This document shows, in pieces, positions 23,101 to 30,943 of a stretch of DNA of 34,947 bases. The position numbers and the translations under genes are program-made. Source of the DNA: Papillibacter cinnamivorans DSM 12816 (GTDB lineage Bacteria; Bacillota; Clostridia; Oscillospirales; Oscillospiraceae); NCBI RefSeq assembly GCF_900176335.1, contig NZ_FWXW01000013.1, positions 1-34,947 on the forward strand, read 5' to 3'. The notes under the pieces are model-generated. The model saw only the letters and a list, made by a program, of their open reading frames with translations. It had not been told where the DNA came from and searched no databases. Numbering within the stretch: the first letter of the stretch is position 1; each line of letters begins with the position of its first letter.

Positions 23101-23139
23101 AAAATGTCCGGCCGGGTATCTTGCCCGGCCGGACATTTT
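23101..23139 (+). terminator. Terminator of the BKACE gene
   Basis: A 16-bp perfect stem (AAAATGTCCGGCCGGG) with a seven-base loop, ending in TTTTC. It could work in both directions, but the next minus-strand gene ends about 90 bp further on. Confidence 0.88.
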
Positions 23140-23226
23140 CTGCATCAATTTCTCCGCGGTAAAAGGGCCCGTCAAAAACCTCCGGCGGACCCTCTCAATC
23201 GCAAATAACCGTGACGGCAGGTAATC

Positions 23227-23865
23227 TCAATCCGCCTGGTTCTTCCCGAAAAACTTCTGCTTGTAATAGTTTTCCGAAAGATACAGCGCTCCTATGGGGT
23301 TGTGGGCCAGCGCCCGGTCTTTGACGGCGAAAACGGTGGCCGGAGCCTCCGAGTATTTCATAAACAGCGTGTCATGCCCCACACAGAGGCCCATCATGAC
23401 ATTCAGGTCGGTCTTTTGCTGGTTCATGAGAAGTGCCTGGCCGATGGGGTTGCAGATGGATTCGAAGGTTCCGGGACGCACCTTTTCCTCATCCTTGATC
23501 CCGATGAATTCCTTGGGAATGCGCCCGTGCTTGCAGGCGACCGCGACCACATCAAAGCCATTGTGCCGCAGTATGTTGCAAAGTATGTTCCCCTCCCGCT
23601 TCATGCCCAGGCAGAAAGCGACGCCGAGTTTATGATAATTGCATTTGCGGGCGAAATCCATGATTTCCTCCAGCCGGTTTTTCCGCAGATAGCCTTCCGC
23701 CTCCACCAGGGCGGAATTGTGGGAGATCATCATGTTCTCAGGATCGCTGTAAAGCTCCTTACACGCCTCCACATGCGCCTCGTCCGGGCAGGGGCAGTTT
23801 TTGGGATAACCGGTGGGTTCCTTCTTGTAACAGGAATTCATCTGGCATGCGTCGCAGGTGTACAT
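23227..23865 (-). CDS. DUF1847 cysteine-rich protein
   Basis: 212 residues from ATG 23865, with AAGGAGAG upstream. The N-terminus has closely spaced cysteines (MYTCDACQMNSCYKK, NCPCPDEAH), expected to bind a metal or a cluster. The body contains ARKCNYHKLGVAFCLGMKREG, DVVAVACKHGRIPKEFIG, CNPIGQALLMNQQKTDLNVMMGLCVGHDTLF and APATVFAVKDRALAHNPIGALY, the DUF1847 pattern found in anaerobes. The conserved central Cys and His residues suggest redox or metal chemistry, but no function is established that I know of. The following minus-strand gene (ending 23934) lies upstream of it and may share a transcript. Confidence 0.88.
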   Translation of the reverse strand: MYTCDACQMNSCYKKEPTGYPKNCPCPDEAHVEACKELYSDPENMMISHNSALVEAEGYLRKNRLEEIMDFARKCNYHKLGVAFCLGMKREGNILCNILRHNGFDVVAVACKHGRIPKEFIGIKDEEKVRPGTFESICNPIGQALLMNQQKTDLNVMMGLCVGHDTLFMKYSEAPATVFAVKDRALAHNPIGALYLSENYYKQKFFGKNQAD

Positions 23866-23933
23866 TCTTATCTCTCCTTACATTGAATTGGACGGTTGCC
23901 CGGCCTATAAGGGTATTCTGCAGTGTTCCGGAC

Positions 23934-24275
23934 TCATTGTTCCGCCCAGCGACGGACGGCTCGCTCCACCACCGAGACAAAGTTCTCCTCCGCGCCCCAG
24001 GAAAAGCTGAACAGCGCGCTGTTTCCGCCGCCGGAGCCGATCGCGGAAACCGTAATTTCCCGGCCGTTTCCGATTATGGTAAGGGTGAGACTCGCCCGGC
24101 TGGAATTACGCATGTAATACTTGTCGTATACGAAGGTGGAGACGTGGAATTCGCCGGAGGAATACTCGGTCTGCCCGGTGAGCCGGATGGTCATTGCCGA
24201 GGCCATGATTTCCTCGTGGAGGCTGTCCGCAATTTCCGGGAAGTTACCGTAAAGTTTGGTCTCGAATTGTGCCAT
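23934..24275 (-). CDS. DUF6054-type small protein
   Basis: 113 residues from ATG 24275, with AAAGGAAGAGAG upstream. The start MAQFETKLYGNFPEIADSLHEEIMASAMTIRLTGQTEY and the later SLTLTIIGNGREITVSAIGSGGG and FVSVVERAVRRW match the small DUF6054 proteins of clostridia, as I recall them. It appears to be an alpha/beta fold with no signal peptide. No function is known. It is followed by DUF1847 on the same strand after 68 bp. Confidence 0.72.
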   Translation of the reverse strand: MAQFETKLYGNFPEIADSLHEEIMASAMTIRLTGQTEYSSGEFHVSTFVYDKYYMRNSSRASLTLTIIGNGREITVSAIGSGGGNSALFSFSWGAEENFVSVVERAVRRWAEQ

Positions 24276-24323
24276 TGCTCTCTTCCTTTCCCTTTTCCTG
24301 GTGCCAATATAAGAATAAATCCT

Positions 24324-24395
24324 ATCGTTGATACGATAAGACAAATGCATCCCAATACCTTCTGATATTGTAACATGATGCCGGCTGCAATGCAA
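24324..24395 (-). promoter_or_regulatory. Promoter and dyad before the DUF6054 gene
   Basis: On the minus strand TTGCAT (plus 24390-24395) and TACAAT (plus 24367-24372) are 17 bp apart. The inverted repeat ATCGT-TGAT-ACGAT at 24324-24337 lies in the leader. The rest of 24396-24755 is AT-rich and shows no gene. Confidence 0.55.
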
Positions 24396-24755
24396 ATAGC
24401 GAAGATTGCAGAAAGTGAAGAACCGTGACATTCGTGAAAAGGATAACGATAAGAAAGAACATGATATAATAATCGTGTGAATAATTCGACAAATACACAA
24501 ATACAAGGAATATATATAAATTATAATGACACAAGTGATACAATAATATAGTTTTGATCCGGAGGAAAAGACGCCGGACAGAATACTTCGGCACTTTCGC
24601 GGAGAAAGAAAACGAAGGTAAAACATTTCTGGTCACACTTCATCTGGTATCTGTTACCTGCCTGAAAAGTCCTTTTCCGGCGGATCAGTCCTGTGATATA
24701 CTGGTGATGCGGCGGCGGGTAAAAAACCCGAATGCAGGCGGAAAGGAAGTGTTCT

Positions 24756-25496
24756 ATGGAAGCTCTCATTGGAAAGGCGGCCATCGTGACGGGAGCGTCC
24801 CGGGGAATCGGGAAAGCGATCGCGGAGCACCTTGCAGCGTCAGGTGCCGCCGTGACGGTCAATTATTCCAGAAGTCCGGATGAGGCGATGAAGGTAGTGG
24901 AGGAAATCCGCGGGAAGGGCGGCAGGGCAGAGGCGGTCCGGGCGGATGTAAGCACCGTCGGCGGGATCAGGGCTTTGTTTGACGGATGCATATCCGCCTT
25001 CGGCCGCGTGGACATTCTGGTGAACAACGCGGGGATTGCGGCGCATAAACCCATAACCGAGGTGACGGAGGAGGAGTTTGACAGGGTCGTCGCGCTGAAT
25101 GTCAAGGGCCTGTATTTTTCCTGCCGGGAAGCGATGCTGAGAATGGAATCCGGCGGCAGGATCATCAATATTTCCTCCTCTGTGGATCTGCAGATGATAC
25201 CCACCTACAGTGTATACGCGGGAACAAAGGGCGCCGTGGAGCAGTTCACGAGGCACCTGGCCAAGGAATTCGCCCCGCGGAACATCACCATCAACGCCGT
25301 TGCCCCCGGCCCTGTGGCCACCGAGCTGCTCCTTTCCACCAGGACCCCGGAGCAGCGGGCCGTAATGTGCCAGAACATCGCCTTCGGCCGCCTGGGGGAG
25401 CCGGAGGACATAGCCGACGCCATAGACCTTCTGGTAAGCGAAAAATCCCATTGGATTACCGGCCAGAACATCCGGGTGAACGGCGGACTGGTTTGA
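24756..25496 (+). CDS. SDR-family oxidoreductase (FabG-like)
   Basis: 246 residues from ATG 24756, with AAGGAAG upstream. Classical short-chain dehydrogenase: cofactor loop TGASRGIG (residues 12-19), structural LVNNAG, ISSS before the active site, and the YAGTK (Tyr-x-x-x-Lys) pair, then NAVAPGPVATELL and a closing TGQNIRVNGG. The absence of an acidic residue after the second strand, with NYSRS there, favours NADP(H). It resembles 3-oxoacyl-ACP reductases but stands alone rather than with other fatty-acid genes, so a ketone/alcohol substrate from secondary metabolism is equally possible. Confidence 0.9.
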   Translation: MEALIGKAAIVTGASRGIGKAIAEHLAASGAAVTVNYSRSPDEAMKVVEEIRGKGGRAEAVRADVSTVGGIRALFDGCISAFGRVDILVNNAGIAAHKPITEVTEEEFDRVVALNVKGLYFSCREAMLRMESGGRIINISSSVDLQMIPTYSVYAGTKGAVEQFTRHLAKEFAPRNITINAVAPGPVATELLLSTRTPEQRAVMCQNIAFGRLGEPEDIADAIDLLVSEKSHWITGQNIRVNGGLV

Positions 25497-25527
25497 GATC
25501 ATAAGCACGGATTGCCGATTGAAGAAT

Positions 25528-25569
25528 ACGGCCGGGGCAAAGCGCAGACGCATGCTTTGCCCCGGCCGT
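25528..25569. terminator. Bidirectional terminator between the SDR and carbonic anhydrase genes
   Basis: A 16-bp perfect stem (ACGGCCGGGGCAAAGC) with a ten-base loop between two convergent genes, only 5 bp before the carbonic anhydrase stop. Confidence 0.88.
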
Positions 25570-25574
25570 TTCCT

Positions 25575-26114
25575 TTACAGCTGTTCCACGCTTCCCGTGA
25601 CCGGGTCCATGACAAGTCCGTATACCCGCACGTCCTTCGGGATCAGGGGATGGTTTCGGATGGACTCCACCGACGCTTTCACGGAGGCTTCGACGCTTTC
25701 AAACCCCTCCAGCCATCGGTGGTAATTGACCCCGCAGTACTCCACCAATTCCAGGGTCTCCTTTGATATTCCGCGCCGCAGCATATTCTCCAGGACTCTG
25801 TCCGCGTCCAGGTGCTGCATGCCGCAGTCCAGATGACCCACCACGAGGATTTCCTCCACGCCCAGCTCGTAGATGGCCACGACGAGGCTGCGCATCACGC
25901 TGCCGAAAGGGGAGGAGACCACGGCGCCCGCGTTTTTGATGATTTTCGCGTCGCCGTTTTTAAGTCCCAGTGCGGCGGGAAGAAGCTCGGTGAGCCGTGT
26001 GTCCATGCAGGACAGGATGGCAAGCTTCTTGTGGGGATATTTATCGGTTTCAAATTTCCGGTATTCCCTGTTTTCAACGAATGATTTATTGTAGCGTAAG
26101 ATTTCCTCCAGCAT
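25575..26114 (-). CDS. Beta-class carbonic anhydrase
   Basis: 179 residues from ATG 26114, with GGAGAT just upstream. Zinc ligands are Cys36 in CMDTR (with the Asp38-Arg40 dyad), His94 and Cys97 in GHLDCGM. KNAGAVV and MRSLVVAIYELGVEEILVVGH are the family core. The length matches the short beta-CA clade. It interconverts CO2 and bicarbonate in the cytoplasm. It is monocistronic; upstream of it lies structured element copy 2 rather than another gene. Confidence 0.94.
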   Translation of the reverse strand: MLEEILRYNKSFVENREYRKFETDKYPHKKLAILSCMDTRLTELLPAALGLKNGDAKIIKNAGAVVSSPFGSVMRSLVVAIYELGVEEILVVGHLDCGMQHLDADRVLENMLRRGISKETLELVEYCGVNYHRWLEGFESVEASVKASVESIRNHPLIPKDVRVYGLVMDPVTGSVEQL

Positions 26115-26208
26115 ACCGTATCTCCTTCTGCGGATATAAAATGAGAGCAGTGTTTCCAGTGTATCAGAAAATCCAGTGTTTGTCCTCCGGTATATTTTCT
26201 GAAATCAA

Positions 26209-26232
26209 AACCGCCGGCTTAGCCCTCGGTTT
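26209..26232. terminator. Terminator-like hairpin, left copy flanking structured element 2
   Basis: 24 bp identical to 26435-26458. The hairpin AACCGccGGC-TTA-GCCctCGGTT has a two-base internal mismatch. On the minus strand it is followed by TTTTGA, so it would read as a terminator for transcription leftward from the DUF4097 operon. Confidence 0.65.
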
Positions 26233-26434
26233 CAGACTGTCAAAAAAGCCTCGCAGAGTTCGTGCCGCGCACGGCGCGAATGAAATCCTATCGTTTTTTC
26301 CGACGACCTGTGCGTCGAAAAAAACACTTCCCGGCTTGTAAGTGTGCGAATGGTTCGCCCCTGGCGGACGATTCGTGCACGCAACGAGCCGCATCCCATT
26401 CGAAAAGTGCCTTAGGCACTTTTTCGACAAGCTC
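26233..26434. mobile_element. Structured intergenic element, copy 2
   Basis: 202 bp with ends CAGACTGTCAAAAAAG and, on the other strand, GAGCTTGTCGAAAAAG. Hairpins in order are TTCGTGCCG/CGGCGCGAA, TTTTTTCCGACG/CGTCGAAAAAA, GCGAATGGTTCGCC/GGCGGACGATTCGTGC and AAAAGTGCC/GGCACTTTT. It aligns with copy 3 over nearly its full length, including ACACTTC-CGGCTTGTAAGTG. No protein is encoded. Confidence 0.75.
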
Positions 26435-26458
26435 AACCGCCGGCTTAGCCCTCGGTTT
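26435..26458. terminator. Terminator-like hairpin, right copy flanking structured element 2
   Basis: Identical to 26209-26232. A diverged third copy of the same hairpin core (CCACCGGCTTAGCGGGTGG) lies at 26756-26774. Confidence 0.65.
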
Positions 26459-26840
26459 GCTCTTGCCCTATAATGGCCTGTTACCGGCGGGGCTGAAGCC
26501 TACGAATGATCGCCTATTCGTACCGTAGCGTCACGCCGTCCATAAATGGGTTATTAGCGTCCTTGCCTCCCTTGTCAAAAGGAAACTTACCGCTTCAGCG
26601 GTGGTGGGATTCCGATTCGTGAAGCAGCATTCTTTCTGGATCGTTTCCTGTTTTCTCCCGAATTCCTCCGTCAGGCTTCGCCTGACATCTCCCTTTCACA
26701 AGGGAGGCTTTTCGCCTGAGGGCGGGATTATTCAGGCGGTAAAAGGTATTTTCCTCCACCGGCTTAGCGGGTGGTTTACCGCGTTACGCAATAAAACGCA
26801 GCGCCGTTTTGGCGGCGCCGCGCTAAGACCGATTTAACCG
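26459..26840. repeat. Dispersed-repeat region without genes
   Basis: Contains TCAGGCTTCGCCTGA (26671-26685, a hairpin) followed by CTCCCTTTCACAAGGGAGGC, and near 26567 CCTCCCTTGTCAAAAGG. Such words are common dispersed intergenic repeats in clostridial genomes, from memory. It ends with GC-rich hairpins (GGCGGCGCCG) just before the DUF4097 stop. No gene is supported on either strand. Confidence 0.6.
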
Positions 26841-26845
26841 TTTTG

Positions 26846-27796
26846 TCAGCTGCCTTTGTTGATGCGGATGCTGCCGGTGGAGGTCTTCACGTACAAAGAC
26901 GGATAGGGGGGCTTGCCGATTTCGGCCTCCGCCTTGTCGCCGGTGACGCTGTTGTCGGTATATACCATGGCGAAATCGGAGCGTACGCTGCCCACCGAGG
27001 TTTCCGCCGTTACCTTAGCCGAAATGGGAGCCTTCATGGTGAGACTTATGTCTCCCGTGGAATCTGTTATCTCCATGTCCCCCGTGAGGGAGAAAAGGAC
27101 CGCGTCGATCCGCCCGGTGCTGGTTTTCAGTGTCCCCGCGCCAGTAAGGCCGTCCACGTTGATGTCTCCTGTGGATAACCGCAGGAGAATGCTGCCGGCA
27201 GTCAATGAATCCAGGCGGATGTCGCCGGTGCTGCCTTTGACGGAAAGAGTGTCGGCTTTTATGCCGCCGGCCTCAAAATCCCCGGTGGAGAGGGAAAACT
27301 CCGCGTCCGTGAACCGGTAGGTGCCGGTAAACGTGATATCGCCGGTGGAGAGGCTTCCTGTGAATTTCTTTTCCCAGCCCTCCGGAAGAGCGATGTGTAC
27401 GATATGGCGATAGTTTTCAAAAACGATTACGCCGCCGGATTTTTGCTTGATGGAAAGGACGCCGCCGTCCAGGCTGGTTGCCGCGGCGCGGTCTTCGGAT
27501 TTTTCCGAGATTTCCACCCGAACGTGGATCTGATCGTCCTCGGATTTGGTCACCTCAACGTCTCCCACGCTGCAGTCCACGTTAATCTCGTCCACGGCGG
27601 AGGCATCGAAGGCTTCGTTGCTGTGCTCCCTGAGCTCGCCGCCGTCTGCCAGTGTGATGGCGAACCGGAAAGGCTGTTTAAACACGAAGTTTGTGGTACC
27701 GCCCGATATCAGATGTACGAGGAGCCCTGTGAGGAGCGCGGCGATGACGATCCAGATGATCAGGCGGATAACGGTGCCTGTATATGATCGTTTCAT
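26846..27796 (-). CDS. DUF4097 beta-helix membrane-anchored protein
   Basis: 316 residues from ATG 27796. One N-terminal membrane helix (LIIWIVIAALLTGLLVHLI, about 12-30) anchors a beta-rich extracytoplasmic domain. From about residue 150 the repeated LSTGDI/STGD phrases mark the stacked turns of DUF4097 (LSTGDITFTG, LSTGDFEAGG, GSTGDIRLDS, LSTGDINVDG, TSTGRIDAV, DSTGDISLT, TSTGSIRI). It is the last gene of a three-gene operon PadR-HAAS-DUF4097, 4 bp after the HAAS gene. This trio is common in clostridia and thought to respond to envelope conditions; the exact role is unknown. Confidence 0.9.
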   Translation of the reverse strand: MKRSYTGTVIRLIIWIVIAALLTGLLVHLISGGTTNFVFKQPFRFAITLADGGELREHSNEAFDASAVDEINVDCSVGDVEVTKSEDDQIHVRVEISEKSEDRAAATSLDGGVLSIKQKSGGVIVFENYRHIVHIALPEGWEKKFTGSLSTGDITFTGTYRFTDAEFSLSTGDFEAGGIKADTLSVKGSTGDIRLDSLTAGSILLRLSTGDINVDGLTGAGTLKTSTGRIDAVLFSLTGDMEITDSTGDISLTMKAPISAKVTAETSVGSVRSDFAMVYTDNSVTGDKAEAEIGKPPYPSLYVKTSTGSIRINKGS

Positions 27797-27800
27797 TCTT

Positions 27801-28436
27801 TCACTCCTTCAGCTCCAGAACGAGCTTGATGATTTTGTCTATGGCCGCGCCCAGGATGAAGATGATCCAGGACCAGGCCCAGGCGGTGTAAATAAAGCTG
27901 ATGAAGAAATAGCAGACCACGATCAGGGGCCACAGGGCCGCGGAGATGTTCTTCTGCAGCCGGATCCTGTCATTGTTTGCGCTTTTCCATTCCTTGAACT
28001 CTTCCACCAGAGTCTCGTCCGCCCTGTAATACCTGGGCTGGGTCATGGCGTTGTAGACGAGGATCCCCGTTGCCGCGGCGCCGATTACGAACAGGGACAC
28101 CACGCCCGCAAGATTGTGAAAGAGTATGACGGGTACAATGGCCACAATGTAGAGCATCACGGCCAGAGCTACCATCATGGCGGATTTTTTCCGCTGCCGC
28201 TCGTCGGGTCCTCCGAATACGTCGCCGCCGCCCAGTGCGGCGATCAGCTCGCTCACGTCCCCGATGCCGGCCACGGCCGCCTGATAAGCCTCCTCCTCGG
28301 AGTAGCCCCGGCTGATTAAATCGTCGTATTTCGCGTTCAGATTGGACAGCAGTTCTTCCCGGAGTTCATAGGCCTTTCTTGTTTTGGGCGCGTCGGAAAA
28401 CAGGCTGTCGATGTATGCCCTGAGTTTGTCTTTCAT
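27801..28436 (-). CDS. HAAS/DUF1700-type membrane protein
   Basis: 211 residues from ATG 28436, after a GGGGGATC stretch. The N-terminal 80 residues form the HAAS (alpha-alpha superhelical) domain: LRAYIDSLFSDAPKTRKAYELREELLSNLNAKYDDLISRGYSEEEAYQAAVAGIGDVSELI. Four hydrophobic segments follow (about 87-105, 110-128, 165-182, 186-205). HAAS proteins are usually encoded just after a PadR regulator and are thought to pass signals from the membrane to it. The spacing to PadR is 12 bp and to DUF4097 is 4 bp. Confidence 0.9.
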   Translation of the reverse strand: MKDKLRAYIDSLFSDAPKTRKAYELREELLSNLNAKYDDLISRGYSEEEAYQAAVAGIGDVSELIAALGGGDVFGGPDERQRKKSAMMVALAVMLYIVAIVPVILFHNLAGVVSLFVIGAAATGILVYNAMTQPRYYRADETLVEEFKEWKSANNDRIRLQKNISAALWPLIVVCYFFISFIYTAWAWSWIIFILGAAIDKIIKLVLELKE

Positions 28437-28448
28437 GTTCGATCCCCC

Positions 28449-28769
28449 TCAAATCAGCTTATCGATGATTTCCTTGGCCTCCTGCCAGTCCTTCAGGTTC
28501 TGCTCGTAGGCCTCCCGCCCCGCGGGCGTGATGGAATAGTATCTTCGCCTGGCTCCGGTGGCCTCGTCTCCCCAGTAGGAGAGGATGAGCCCCGCTTCCT
28601 CCAGGCGGCGGAACACCGAATAGAGCGTCGCTTCCTTCAGCTCGTACCGGCCGCCCGTCCGATCCTGTATCGTCTTGTTGATTTCATATCCGTAACTGTC
28701 CCGGTTTCGCAGGAGCGACAGGACGATGGTTTCCGTGTTTCCACGGATCAGGTCCGATGTAATGGACAT
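28449..28769 (-). CDS. PadR-family transcriptional regulator of the HAAS-DUF4097 operon
   Basis: 106 residues from ATG 28769, with AAGGGGGTGG upstream; a start at 28829 would lie on the -35 box. A canonical short PadR: SDLIRGNTETIVLSLLRNRDSYGYEINKTI, the winged helix ELKEATLYSVFRRLEEAGLILSYWGDE, the wing GARRRYYSITPAGREAYEQNL, and a C-terminal dimer helix. It probably represses its own operon; the promoter at 28801-28829 contains an ATTACCT/AGGTATT dyad. Confidence 0.93.
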   Translation of the reverse strand: MSITSDLIRGNTETIVLSLLRNRDSYGYEINKTIQDRTGGRYELKEATLYSVFRRLEEAGLILSYWGDEATGARRRYYSITPAGREAYEQNLKDWQEAKEIIDKLI

Positions 28770-28800
28770 TCGGCCACCCCCTTGTTCTTTTACCGAGAAC

Positions 28801-28829
28801 AATGTAACACATAATACCTCGCGTGTCAA
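28801..28829 (-). promoter_or_regulatory. Promoter of the PadR-HAAS-DUF4097 operon
   Basis: On the minus strand TTGACA (plus 28824-28829) and TACATT (plus 28801-28806) with a 17-bp spacer. A near-perfect inverted repeat ATTACCT (overlapping the -35 side) and AGGTATT in the spacer could be the PadR site. Confidence 0.72.
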
Positions 28830-28984
28830 GGTAATATGTGAGATAATTTATAATATTTATTGCGGTAGCTGATAACCAAAAATCAGATTTGTTCTGGCGT
28901 TTTCCCGCGGTGTGGGGTATGATGGTAAAAAACCCGATGAAAGTTCCGTACTGCGGAACAAAAAGACGGGACTGGAGGCGTAAA

Positions 28985-29788
28985 ATGAGAAGAAAAGTGA
29001 CGGCCATGTATTTTTCCCCCACGGGGACGACGGAAAAGGTGACGCGGGAGATTTCCCGGGTTCTTGCGGGTTCAGACGCATACGATAACAGATCCTTCAC
29101 AAAACCGGGAGAGAGGAAGACTCCCGCCGTATTCGGAAAGGACGACCTGGCGGTTGTAGGCGTACCCGTCTACTCCGGCCGGATTCCCGCCCTGCTGCCG
29201 CCGTATCTGGAGACGCTGGAGGGAAACGGAGCCCTGGCCGTGGCCGTTGTGGTATACGGGAACCGGGCCTATGAAGACGCGCTCCTGGAACTTGCAGATA
29301 TACTCGAAGCCAGGGGCTTTCGCGTCGTTGCCGCGGGAGCCTTTATCGGGGAGCACACTTTCACGAGCCTCGTGGCGGCCGGCCGCCCCGACGAAAAGGA
29401 TCTGGAGGAAGCGTCCCGCTTCGCCCGCCTGGTGAAGGAAAAGCTGGACGGCGGCGATTTAAAGGCGCCACAAATTCCCGGCAGCCGTCCGTACAAGCCC
29501 ATAAAACCCATGAAAACGCCCCAGGGGGAACTCATCGACACTCTGACTCTGGCCCCTAAGCTCAAAGACACCTGCATCAAATGCATGCTCTGTTTCAAGG
29601 TATGCCCCACGGGCTGTATCGATGATAAAGACCCGGCGGCTCTCAGCGGGAAATGCATCCTGTGCTCCGCCTGCGTGAAGGTATGCCCCGTGGGAGCAAA
29701 ATATTATGATAGTCCCATGATCTTTGCCATTGCGGAGAGCCTGGAAAAGCATTGCTCCGCCCGCAGGGAGCCGGAGTGGTTCATATAA
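28985..29788 (+). CDS. EFR1-type flavodoxin/ferredoxin protein, paralogue 1
   Basis: 267 residues from ATG 28985, with TGGAGG upstream; a GTG or TTG start at 28889 lies too far ahead. The N-terminal flavodoxin-like domain has the FMN loop FSPTGTTEKV, VGVPVYSGRIPALLPPYLETLEGNGALAVAVVVYGNRAYEDALLEL, and GAFIGEHTF. The C-terminal part has two [4Fe-4S] motifs, CIKCMLCFKVCPTGC and CILCSACVKVCPVGA. Such proteins transfer electrons between ferredoxin and flavin partners in anaerobes; the physiological partner is unknown. A close paralogue follows 88 bp downstream and ends with the same REPEWF-type tail, so they arose by tandem duplication. Confidence 0.88.
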   Translation: MRRKVTAMYFSPTGTTEKVTREISRVLAGSDAYDNRSFTKPGERKTPAVFGKDDLAVVGVPVYSGRIPALLPPYLETLEGNGALAVAVVVYGNRAYEDALLELADILEARGFRVVAAGAFIGEHTFTSLVAAGRPDEKDLEEASRFARLVKEKLDGGDLKAPQIPGSRPYKPIKPMKTPQGELIDTLTLAPKLKDTCIKCMLCFKVCPTGCIDDKDPAALSGKCILCSACVKVCPVGAKYYDSPMIFAIAESLEKHCSARREPEWFI

Positions 29789-29876
29789 GGCGGAAGGACC
29801 CTGCTTCGCGTCCTGTCGGAGAGAACTTTCGGCCATATCCGCTCTACCGGGGCGGAGGGAAGTTTGGAGGTAGAGT

Positions 29877-30680
29877 ATGAAACAAAATGTGACTGCCATG
29901 TATTTTTCCCCCACGGGGACCACGGAAAAGGTCGTCCGCGGGCTTGCCGAATTTCTCGCGGAAGGGGATACCTGCAAAACGAGATCCTTTACCCTCCCGG
30001 AGGAGAGGAAAAATCCGGCGGTTTTTGGATTAGACGATCTTGTTGTCCTGGGCGTTCCGGTTTACGCCGGGCGGGTTCCCAACGTGCTGCTGCCGTATCT
30101 GGGTACTCTGGAGGGAAACGGGGCCCGCGCCGTTGCAATAACGGTGTACGGCAACCGGAATTATGACGACGCCCTTGTGGAGCTGATCGATCTTCTGACC
30201 TCCCGCGGCTTTCGCGTCGCTGCGGCGGGAGCCTTTGTAGGGGAGCATTCCTTTTCCCGCACCATGGGGGCGGGCCGCCCGGACGGCCGGGACATGGAGG
30301 AGGTTTCCCGCTTTGCCGCAAAGGTAAAGGAAAAGCTGGAAGCCGGGTGGGAAGCTCCCGTTTCCGGCGCCGGCTGCAGGCCCTACCGCCCCTATTACCG
30401 CCCGAAAAATCCCCTGGGGGAGTTTGTGGACATCCGGAAGGTGACGCCCAAAACAAAGGAAACCTGCACCCGGTGCATGATCTGTGTAAATTCGTGCCCC
30501 ATGGGCTCCATCGACCCGGAAGACCCGAAGCGTATGATCGGTATCTGCATCAAGTGCGGCGCCTGCGTTAAAAAATGCCCCGTGGGCGCAAAGTACTACG
30601 ACGACTCCAACTATCTCCGCCATAAGGAGGAACTGGAGGCCCAGTTCACCGCCCGCCGCGCCCCCGAGTGGTTCGTGTGA
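29877..30680 (+). CDS. EFR1-type flavodoxin/ferredoxin protein, paralogue 2
   Basis: 267 residues from ATG 29877, with TTTGGAGG upstream. Same domain order as the preceding gene: FSPTGTTEKV, VLGVPVYAGRVPNVLLPYLGTLEGNGARAVAITVYGNRNYDDALVEL, GAFVGEHSF, and the ferredoxin motifs CTRCMICVNSCPMGS and CIKCGACVKKCPVGA. The pair has diverged most between the FMN domain and the first cluster. The gene ends 36 bp before the hairpin that flanks structured element 3. Confidence 0.88.
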   Translation: MKQNVTAMYFSPTGTTEKVVRGLAEFLAEGDTCKTRSFTLPEERKNPAVFGLDDLVVLGVPVYAGRVPNVLLPYLGTLEGNGARAVAITVYGNRNYDDALVELIDLLTSRGFRVAAAGAFVGEHSFSRTMGAGRPDGRDMEEVSRFAAKVKEKLEAGWEAPVSGAGCRPYRPYYRPKNPLGEFVDIRKVTPKTKETCTRCMICVNSCPMGSIDPEDPKRMIGICIKCGACVKKCPVGAKYYDDSNYLRHKEELEAQFTARRAPEWFV

Positions 30681-30715
30681 TACGACAGCTTTTGTACATA
30701 TTCAAAAAACAAAAA

Positions 30716-30734
30716 CCGGGAGGCGAAAGCCTCC
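30716..30734. terminator. Terminator hairpin, left copy flanking structured element 3
   Basis: CCGGGAGGC-GAAA-GCCTCC, extended here to a full ACCGGGAGGC/GCCTCCCGGT stem and followed by ACAATTTTTT. It is a good plus-strand terminator for the EFR1 pair. The 19-bp core recurs at 30944-30962. Confidence 0.8.
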
Positions 30735-30943
30735 CGGTACAATTTTTTAGAAAAAGTCTCGCAGAGTTCGCGCCGCGCGCGGCGCGAATGAAATTGCATC
30801 GTTTTTCACGATGACCTGGGCTCAAAAAAACACTTCTCGGCTTGTAAGTGTGCGAATGGTTCGCTACAGGCGGACGATTCGTGCGCGCGACATGCCGCAT
30901 CCCATTCGAAATAGTGCCAAAGGCACTATTTGGACAGTCTGAG
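30735..30943. mobile_element. Structured intergenic element, copy 3
   Basis: 209 bp between two copies of a 19-bp hairpin. The right end on the minus strand reads CTCAGACTGTCCAAATAG; the left end has lost the CAGACTGTC word but keeps AGAAAAAGTCTCGCAGAG. The first hairpin is a perfect palindrome (TTCGCGCCGCG and complement). The third is GCGAATGGTTCGC/GCGGACGATTCGTGC, and the fourth AATAGTGCC/GGCACTATT, which differs from copy 2 on both sides of the stem. No protein is encoded. Confidence 0.75.

Noticed and set aside
26663-26720. Attachment site or prophage remnant
   Set aside because: The short hairpins here are ordinary dispersed clostridial repeats; no integrase or phage gene is present.
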